From: Actinomycetes bacterium | Lineage (GTDB): Bacteria; Actinomycetota; Acidimicrobiia; Acidimicrobiales; Palsa-688 | DNA length: 9,722 nt | Reading direction: 5' to 3' | Assembly: GCA_021808425.1 (NCBI GenBank) | Contig: JAKBBS010000128.1 | Span: 1 to 9,722 of the forward strand | Part shown: positions 4,727 to 9,722 of the stretch, one piece after another | How the letters are laid out: each line of letters opens with the position of its first letter | Numbering within the stretch: the first letter of the stretch is position 1 | Notes under the pieces: model-generated | Seen by the model: the letters and a program-made list of their open reading frames with translations, nothing else | Databases searched by the model: none | Told to the model about the DNA's origin: nothing | Made by a program: the position numbers and the translations under genes

Positions 4727-6372
4727 ACGAAGCATTCGACGTGATCGTCGCAGGCACAGGCGCTGCGGGCCTGACCGCGGCAATCACAGCCCACGATGGA
4801 GGCGCCAGCGTCGGCCTGTTCGAGAAGGCGGACCAGGTGGGCGGCACTTCTGCCTGGTCGGGCGGTCACGTGTGGATTCCGAACAATCCGCACATGGTGG
4901 CGCTCGGCGCGTCGGACAGCGCCGAGCGCGCTTTCACCTACCTCATGTCACTCTCGCGGGGGACTATCGAAGAGCGGCTCGCCCAAGCGTTCATAGACGC
5001 CGGCCCGGAGATGGTGAGCTACCTCGACAAGGCCGCCGGGACTGACTTCTACGCGGTCCGAGGTTTTCCCGACTACCACCCTGAGCACCCAGGCGGCCTG
5101 GCCGAGGGTGGCCGCACCGTCGAATGTCCCCTGTTCGCCTTCGACCAGCTCGGCGAGTGGGCGGATCGGGTAACGCCGAGCCCGTACTTCAAGACGATGA
5201 ACATTACGATGAGCGAGACACCGCTAGGAGCGGCGGTGCCGTCGATGCCCGACGCCGAGGAGATGGAGCGCCGCAAGATCCACGACGAGCGTGGTTTGGG
5301 CCAAGGTCTCATAGGCCGCCTACTCAAGGCTTGCCTCGATCGAGGGATCGAGCCGGTCACCTCCGCGAGGGTCCGCCGCCTCACCATGACCGATGGCCGT
5401 GTCACCGGGGCCCTCGTGGAGGTTGAAGGACGAACATCCCAAATCCAAGCTCGGCGAGGTGTAGTGCTCGCGACGGGCGGCTTCGAATGGAACGAAGACT
5501 ACAAACGAGCCTTCCTGCGGGGACCGCTCACGCACCCGGTGTCGATGCAGACGAACACCGGCGACGGGCTATACATGGCGATGAAAGCAGGTGCCATGCT
5601 CGCAAACATGCGCGAGGCATGGTGGATTCCCGTCGGCGAGCTCCCCCCGGGCGTCAACCGGATGAACCGGTTCTTGCTGTCGGGCGACCGCTCCAGGCCC
5701 CGCACGATAATGGTGAACCGTGAGGGACGACGCTTCGCAAACGAGGCGGCGAACTACAACGCTTTCGGCGGCGCCTTCCACGTCGAAGACGTCAGCCGCT
5801 TCGACTACGCCAACCTGCCGTGCTGGCTGATCTTCGACCATGAATATGTGAGGCAATACGGCTCCCCAGGATCGGGCAGCGCCGGAATAAAAGAGTCCGG
5901 GGAGGGGCAGGACTCGGTCAAAGCCGCCGACTGGCTCATCGCAGCCCCCTCCCTTCAAAGCCTCGCCGAACGTCTCGGCATACCGTCCGGCAATCTAACT
6001 GCGACGGTAGATCGTTGGAATGCGCAGGTCAGCAAAGGCCGCGACCCGGACTTCCAGCGAGGCGACAGCGCACACGACCGTTGGTGGGGTGACCCCGCCT
6101 TCAAGGGTACCCGGGAGGCCACCCTGGGGCCGATCGACACGGGGCCGTACTACGCCCTACCCGTGCAAAGCGGCGCTCTCGGTACAAAGGGCGGTCCGAG
6201 GATCGATCCCGATGCGAGAGTCCTCGACCTCGACGGCGAGCCGATACCTGGCCTTTATGCGGTAGGCAACGCCTGCGGTTCGCCTCTCGGCATGACATAC
6301 GGCGGCGCGGGGGGCACCTTGGGGCCCGCCATGGTGTTCGCTTGGCTGGCGGGGCAACATCTCAGCCGCTAG
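4723..6372 (+). CDS. FAD-dependent oxidoreductase, 3-ketosteroid dehydrogenase / fumarate reductase type
   Basis: A 549-residue FAD-binding-2 flavoprotein. The N-terminal dinucleotide fold has G11-T-G13-A-A-G16 with Glu34 ending the second strand, then GGTSAWSGGHVWIPNN (40-55), a hallmark of the KstD-like group. ATGGFEWN (250-257) and the C-terminal YAVGN...TYGGAGGTLGPA (512-536) complete the FAD site. Candidate equivalents of the KstD catalytic residues are Tyr118 (D-Y-H-P-E), Tyr345 (N-E-x-x-x-Y) and Tyr526 with Gly530 (Y-x-x-x-G); this alignment is from memory. Such enzymes introduce or reduce a double bond next to a ring carbonyl. The ATG overlaps the Rieske stop (ATGA) and lacks its own strong ribosome site, so translation is coupled. 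No signal peptide or heme motif is present, so it is cytoplasmic. The substrate need not be a steroid. Confidence 0.93.
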   Translation: MNEAFDVIVAGTGAAGLTAAITAHDGGASVGLFEKADQVGGTSAWSGGHVWIPNNPHMVALGASDSAERAFTYLMSLSRGTIEERLAQAFIDAGPEMVSYLDKAAGTDFYAVRGFPDYHPEHPGGLAEGGRTVECPLFAFDQLGEWADRVTPSPYFKTMNITMSETPLGAAVPSMPDAEEMERRKIHDERGLGQGLIGRLLKACLDRGIEPVTSARVRRLTMTDGRVTGALVEVEGRTSQIQARRGVVLATGGFEWNEDYKRAFLRGPLTHPVSMQTNTGDGLYMAMKAGAMLANMREAWWIPVGELPPGVNRMNRFLLSGDRSRPRTIMVNREGRRFANEAANYNAFGGAFHVEDVSRFDYANLPCWLIFDHEYVRQYGSPGSGSAGIKESGEGQDSVKAADWLIAAPSLQSLAERLGIPSGNLTATVDRWNAQVSKGRDPDFQRGDSAHDRWWGDPAFKGTREATLGPIDTGPYYALPVQSGALGTKGGPRIDPDARVLDLDGEPIPGLYAVGNACGSPLGMTYGGAGGTLGPAMVFAWLAGQHLSR

Positions 6373-6426
6373 CAGTTTTGCGCATTTCCTCGTTAGGGAG
6401 ATGTCCGTCCAGTAACCTCCAGGCCG

Positions 6427-7317
6427 ATGAGGGTTTCCCCAGTGGGTGCAGTTGCGACATCGAGACCGAAGGTGCCGTCGCGCCAACCGGAGCCGTCGCG
6501 ACAGCCGGTGGCGTCCAGGAGACGGCGCAATGCTGAGCCCGAAACGCACCAGAACCGCTGGGTTTCAGGTCCCGAATCGAACCCCGGCTCGGCGGACCGA
6601 CCGAGGCGCGCTGTCAAGCGCGCCGAGACTGTCGCTGCCGCGATCGTCTCCGACATAGTTTCGAGGCAGCTTCGCCCCGGCGACATGCTGCCCCCGGAAG
6701 CTGCGATGCTCGCCAGCTACCAGGTCAGCCGGGCCTCGCTTCGCGAGGCGCTCCGGCTTTTAGAGGTTCAGGAAATCATCCGCCTCAAGCCGGGCCCGGG
6801 CGGTGGGCCCATCGTCAACGCGATAGACCCCCGCAACCTCGCCAGGACCAGCGCCTTGTACTTACACCTCGGGGGAGCGAAATACTCGGAGCTCTTCGAA
6901 GCCCAGCTGTCCCTCGCCCCGCTATGCGCCGAGATGGCTGCGCGGAACCCCGACCGCGATCTGGTGCGCGCCAGCCTTGCACCGTATGTGGCGCTCGTGC
7001 AGCCACTCCAAGGCCAGTCCTACTGGAATGCCGCGAACGGCTTCCACGGGGCGATCGAGCAGCTTTCGGGAAACCGGGTAATCGAGCTGCTCACCCGGAC
7101 AGTCGACCACCTCTGGCACGAGCACGTCGTCTCCAGAATGGACACTACTTCCATACGCGAGCAGATCCTCGACGAGCACCGCAGCATCGCCCGGGCGGTT
7201 GTGGCCGGGCAGACCACCAAGTCGTCCCGTTTGATGCGGGAGCATTTCTCGAGCCTCCACGCGAGCTACACCCGCTACTGGCCGACCCGCTTCGACGAAC
7301 TCATCGAATGGGAATGA
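6427..7317 (+). CDS. GntR/FadR family transcriptional regulator with FCD domain (start uncertain)
   Basis: The 296-residue reading has a winged helix at about 64-131 (KRAETVAAAIVSDIV, RPGDMLPPE, QVSRASLREALRLLEV, then the glycine-rich wing GPGGGPIV). A C-terminal FCD ligand domain (about 150-285) carries the expected metal ligands His207 (GFHGAI), His251 (DEHRSI) and His273 (REHFSS). FCD regulators usually sense small carboxylates or CoA-type metabolites. The first ~60 residues are low-complexity, rich in P, S, R and Q, and unlike normal family members. In-frame starts are ATG 6427, GTG 6442 (GAGGG 8 nt upstream), GTG 6472 and GTG 6508; ATG 6427 is used only for completeness. It is the last gene of the Rieske operon, 54 nt after the flavoprotein, and probably regulates that operon. 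Confidence 0.9.
   Translation: MRVSPVGAVATSRPKVPSRQPEPSRQPVASRRRRNAEPETHQNRWVSGPESNPGSADRPRRAVKRAETVAAAIVSDIVSRQLRPGDMLPPEAAMLASYQVSRASLREALRLLEVQEIIRLKPGPGGGPIVNAIDPRNLARTSALYLHLGGAKYSELFEAQLSLAPLCAEMAARNPDRDLVRASLAPYVALVQPLQGQSYWNAANGFHGAIEQLSGNRVIELLTRTVDHLWHEHVVSRMDTTSIREQILDEHRSIARAVVAGQTTKSSRLMREHFSSLHASYTRYWPTRFDELIEWE
6474..6509 (+). repeat. imperfect 18-bp tandem duplication in the GntR N-terminal region
   Basis: Two adjacent 18-mers, 6474-6491 and 6492-6509, both begin GCCGTCGCG and match at 14 of 18 positions. In the GntR frame they give the repeated peptide P-S-R-Q-P. The repeat lies in the doubtful N-terminal extension and may be leader DNA rather than coding sequence. Confidence 0.5.
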
Positions 7318-7368
7318 GCCCTTGTCGCCCTCGTAAGCAATCGCCGACTTCCGGCTTCGGTTACTAAC
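7318..7368. other. 51-nt convergent gap between the GntR and hydrolase genes
   Basis: The two operons end here tail to tail. Only a weak GCCG-ACTTC-CGGC hairpin (4-bp stem) is visible and no T-tract follows. I do not claim a terminator. Confidence 0.4.
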
Positions 7369-8283
7369 TCAGGAGAGCTGACGCTCGAGCCATTCCGCCA
7401 AGCCTCGGTTGTACCGCGCTCCGACTGAGGTTCCCGCGAACACGCCGGCGGCATGAGGCGCACCGCTGTACACGTGCAGCTCCGTAGGCACTCCCGCCTG
7501 GTTGAGCCGGCCGGCATACTCGACGTTCTCGTCGCGAAAGCCGTCGAGCGCCCCGACGCAGACGTATGCAGGCGGGAGCCCGCTCAGGTCCGTCGCCCGC
7601 GACGCTGCCGCGTAGCCGGGGACGTCAGGACTGCCATATAGGTCCCCGAGGTAGGAACGCCACCCGAACTCGTTTGATTCGCGGTTCCAGATGGCAAGTC
7701 CTTCAAGCCTGCTCGAAGGGGTGACCTGGCGGTCATCGAGCATCGGGCATTCGAGAAGCTGGAAGATGAGCGGAACTTCGCCTCGATCCCGGGCGAGTAT
7801 CGCGAGCGCTGCGGCGAGTCCCCCGCCGGCGCTTATCCCGGCGATACCTATCCGATCGGGGTCGACACCCAGGTCCTCATGGCTGCGCCACACCCAGCGA
7901 AGCGCCGAGTAGCAATCTTCGAGCGGCGCCGGATAGGGGCTTTCCGGCGCCTGCCTGTAGTCGACCGAGACACCGACTACTCCATAGTCAAGGCACCACG
8001 CGTCGAAGCGGGCGTCGTCCATCGAGTAGCTTCCGAGTACGTAGCCTCCTCCATGTATCCACAACACGCACGGCAGCGGGCCTTCGAAGCCGAGCGGTCT
8101 GTAGACCCGGACGACCACCTCGGGATCGCCGGGCACAACGTGGTCCTGGCGGACGACATGATCCGACAGTTCCGGTGCCGGCCCGAGGTCGGCTTGCCTC
8201 ACCGCCTGGAGTGTCTCTGCGTTTACCGTCCCGAGCGGGAACATGGCGACTATTTCAGCTACGTCAGCGTCGAGCTCGAGCAT
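7369..8283 (-). CDS. alpha/beta hydrolase, hormone-sensitive-lipase (HSL, fold-3) esterase family
   Basis: A 304-residue esterase/lipase of the bacterial HSL family. The oxyanion motif HGGG is at 77-80. The nucleophile elbow is G-I-S151-A-G-G. The acid is Asp247 in GALDGFRDE and the base is His277 in GAPHAAG, so the catalytic triad is complete. No signal peptide is present, so it is cytoplasmic. The ATG at 8283 was chosen because AAGGAG lies 6 nt upstream; an ATG 12 codons earlier has no such site. It lies 83 nt downstream of the CUT2 permease on the same strand and may be co-transcribed with it. Typical substrates are short-chain or bulky esters and lactones. Here it may release an alcohol or open a lactone from the imported compound (inference). 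Confidence 0.94.
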   Translation of the reverse strand: MLELDADVAEIVAMFPLGTVNAETLQAVRQADLGPAPELSDHVVRQDHVVPGDPEVVVRVYRPLGFEGPLPCVLWIHGGGYVLGSYSMDDARFDAWCLDYGVVGVSVDYRQAPESPYPAPLEDCYSALRWVWRSHEDLGVDPDRIGIAGISAGGGLAAALAILARDRGEVPLIFQLLECPMLDDRQVTPSSRLEGLAIWNRESNEFGWRSYLGDLYGSPDVPGYAAASRATDLSGLPPAYVCVGALDGFRDENVEYAGRLNQAGVPTELHVYSGAPHAAGVFAGTSVGARYNRGLAEWLERQLS

Positions 8284-8366
8284 CTTTGACTCCTTAAAAC
8301 GTGGCCAGGGATTTGGCATGGATCACAAGGGCGTTCAGCGGCCGATCGCGCACAGACTTCGGCGCC
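8284..8366. other. 83-nt spacer between permease and hydrolase genes
   Basis: It holds the hydrolase Shine-Dalgarno (AAGGAG on the - strand, about 8290-8295). I see no convincing promoter or terminator, so read-through from the transporter genes is likely. Confidence 0.4.
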
Positions 8367-9410
8367 TCAGCCGCTGGACGCGCCAGCGACCTCAGCCTGC
8401 TCGTTCGTCGCCTCAGAGCCATGATCTTGCTGGCCGGCTGTGGTCCTGCGACGTGAAGCAGCGCTGCGCTGGCGCCAAACCGCGAAACCGACTGCGACGA
8501 TCAGCGCGACGCCATTGAACATGTCGTTCAGCCACTGCACCCCTGTGATCAGCTGGAGTCCCTTGACTCCCGTTGCAAGGACGTACACGGCGAGCATCGT
8601 CCCCCACACGTTGAAGCGGCCAGGCTTGAGCTGCGTCGAGCCGAGGAACGCTGCCGCGAACGCAGGCAGGAGGAGGGTAGCGCCGAAACTCAGTGAAGGG
8701 CCTGACAGCGAGCTGTAGAGGACGCCTGCGATCCCCGACACGGTCGCCGAAATGATCAGTGTCGTCCAAGTCCAGTAGTTGACCCGTACCCCGGCTAGCC
8801 GGGCGGCTTCCTGGTTGCCGCCAGTTGCGTGGATATACCGGCCGGCCGGGGTGTGCTCGAGCAGCCACCAGAAGAAGATCGCGACGACGACCAGGTACAG
8901 CACGACAATCTGAAATCCTCCGACCGTGCGCTGCGTAAGGTTGTTCCACGCTGCCGCGGTGGGCGGCAGAGGCTGGCTGTTACCCGAGACGATGGTTTGG
9001 ACGGCAGCGACGACCGTGGCCATACCGAGTGTCGCTATGAAGGAGTTGATCCGCAGTTTGACCACGATGAAGCCGTTGACCACGCCAACGAGGAAGGTGG
9101 TGCCTACTGCGACCAGCATCGCCGGCCACATGTTCCAGTGGTGAGCGCTTTGCAGCCAGGCAACCATGATCGCAGACAGGTTTATGGTTGCCCCTATCGA
9201 CAGGTCGAACGCACCCGCTGCCAAAGGGACGAGGACCGCTATCGCGAGCATCGCTCCGATCGCCTGGGACGACGCGACCGAGTGAAGAGTTGCCTGTGTC
9301 AGGAAGAGGTGCGGTTTCCAAACGCCGAAGACCAGGATAGCCAAAGCCCACAGGTAGAACCCGCTGAAGCGATCCAGTCCAAAGTTGATGGTTCTTCGTG
9401 GTCCGCTCAT
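8367..9410 (-). CDS. CUT2-type ABC transporter permease (RbsC/XylH-like)
   Basis: A 347-residue membrane permease of the BPD_transp_2 family. Diagnostic segments are AGAFDLSIGATINLSA (65-80), the INSFIATLGM stretch (121-130) and GRYIHATGGNQEAARLAG (190-207), the cytoplasmic loop that contacts the ATPase. About nine or ten hydrophobic helices lie between residues 14 and 313. The last ~35 residues form a polar tail. The gene begins within the ATPase stop codon (TAATG, 1-nt overlap) and lacks a clear ribosome site of its own, so it is coupled to the ATPase. CUT2 systems import monosaccharides, polyols, autoinducer-2 or related small polar compounds, using a periplasmic-type binding protein; none is visible here. 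A non-sugar substrate is possible given the catabolic neighbours. Confidence 0.94.
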   Translation of the reverse strand: MSGPRRTINFGLDRFSGFYLWALAILVFGVWKPHLFLTQATLHSVASSQAIGAMLAIAVLVPLAAGAFDLSIGATINLSAIMVAWLQSAHHWNMWPAMLVAVGTTFLVGVVNGFIVVKLRINSFIATLGMATVVAAVQTIVSGNSQPLPPTAAAWNNLTQRTVGGFQIVVLYLVVVAIFFWWLLEHTPAGRYIHATGGNQEAARLAGVRVNYWTWTTLIISATVSGIAGVLYSSLSGPSLSFGATLLLPAFAAAFLGSTQLKPGRFNVWGTMLAVYVLATGVKGLQLITGVQWLNDMFNGVALIVAVGFAVWRQRSAASRRRTTAGQQDHGSEATNEQAEVAGASSG

Positions 9411-9722
9411 TACGCAACTCTCTCCTCGCCGGCACCAAGTGATTCATGTGAGATCGCAGCGACCGTAACGGCGTCACCCGCGAGGCGGGCGACTATCCTC
9501 CCGCTTCGCACGACGAGAACCTCGTGGCATAACGCAGCAAGCTCGTCAACGTCCGACGAGCTTATTACCACGGCTGCGCCGTCTGCCGCGGCCCGAAGGA
9601 TCTGGCGATGGAGTGCGGCTTTGGCACCTACGTCCACTCCTTGGGTCGGTTCGTCCATGAGAAACACTTTCGGGCGCCGCCTCATCCACTTGGCAAACAG
9701 AACCTTTTGCTGATTGCCCCCG
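9410..9722 (-). CDS. CUT2 ABC transporter ATP-binding protein, C-terminal part (runs off the window)
   Basis: The last 103 residues are visible, and the start lies beyond 9722. Reading from the edge, the sequence begins GGNQQKVLFAKWM, the ABC signature of the second nucleotide-binding domain of RbsA/XylG/MglA-type ATPases. It continues through Walker B VFLMDEPTQGVDVGAK, the D-loop and ISSSDVDELAALCHEVLVV (switch-His region replaced by Ser-Ser-Asp, as is usual in this domain of the family). The protein ends with TAA overlapping the permease ATG. In full length these proteins have about 500 residues with two fused ATPase domains. The ATG at 9685 is internal and is not the start. Confidence 0.93.
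   Translation of the reverse strand, partial: GGNQQKVLFAKWMRRRPKVFLMDEPTQGVDVGAKAALHRQILRAAADGAAVVISSSDVDELAALCHEVLVVRSGRIVARLAGDAVTVAAISHESLGAGEERVA

Noticed and set aside
6401..6415. Mini ORF ATG-TCC-GTC-CAG-TAA before GntR
   Set aside because: The purine-rich stretch directly abuts the ATG with no spacing, and four codons carry no evidence of function.
8284..8319. 12-codon N-terminal extension of the esterase
   Set aside because: The internal ATG at 8283 has AAGGAG at 6 nt, while the upstream ATG has no ribosome site.
8829..9713. 294-codon open frame on the + strand
   Set aside because: It lies antisense to the well-supported CUT2 permease and ATPase, its composition is charged with no domain pattern, and it has no ribosome site. 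It is a shadow of GC-rich coding DNA.
1..9722. CRISPR arrays, tRNA genes, insertion sequences and attachment sites
   Set aside because: No regularly spaced repeats, cloverleaf-like sequence, transposase or integrase coding, or long terminal repeats were seen on reading both strands.

Overview
This window looks like part of a catabolic (xenobiotic, terpenoid or steroid-like) gene island from a high-GC Gram-positive bacterium, most likely an actinomycete. The grounds are the GC-rich codon use, the mix of families (CYP, amidohydrolase 2, Rieske oxygenase, KstD-like flavoprotein, VOC, AhpD-like, TetR and FCD-GntR), a TTG start behind a strong Shine-Dalgarno, and an apparently leaderless regulator gene. 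The genus is an inference; no rRNA or marker gene is present.

Layout. Positions 1-77 (-) hold the first 25 codons of an amidohydrolase-2 gene. It diverges from a cytochrome P450 (187-1359, +) across a short AT-rich spacer containing a perfect 14-bp palindrome (127-140). Converging on the P450 is an AhpD/carboxymuconolactone decarboxylase-like gene (1408-1995, -), with a 230-nt upstream region carrying a consensus extended -10 and an inverted repeat. Next on the same strand are a VOC/glyoxalase-fold gene (2226-2687) and a TetR regulator (2684-3325), coupled by an ATGA overlap. TetR diverges from a three-gene + strand operon: a Rieske non-heme iron oxygenase alpha subunit (3443-4726), a KstD/fumarate-reductase-type FAD dehydrogenase (4723-6372, ATGA overlap) and a GntR/FadR-type regulator (6427-7317). 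Converging on that operon from the right is a - strand unit: the C-terminal part of a CUT2 (ribose/xylose-type) ABC ATPase (9410 to the window edge), its permease (8367-9410, TAATG overlap) and an HSL-family alpha/beta hydrolase (7369-8283).

How it may work together (inference). The ABC importer would take up a small polar or glycosylated compound and the HSL-type hydrolase would cleave an ester. The P450 and Rieske oxygenase would hydroxylate a ring skeleton, the KstD-like flavoprotein would oxidise or desaturate a cyclic ketone, and the VOC, AhpD-like and amidohydrolase proteins would act on later ring-cleavage or decarboxylation intermediates. TetR and GntR are the probable local regulators. 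No ferredoxin or reductase for the P450 or the Rieske enzyme lies in the window. No tRNA, rRNA, CRISPR array, IS element or integrase was seen.
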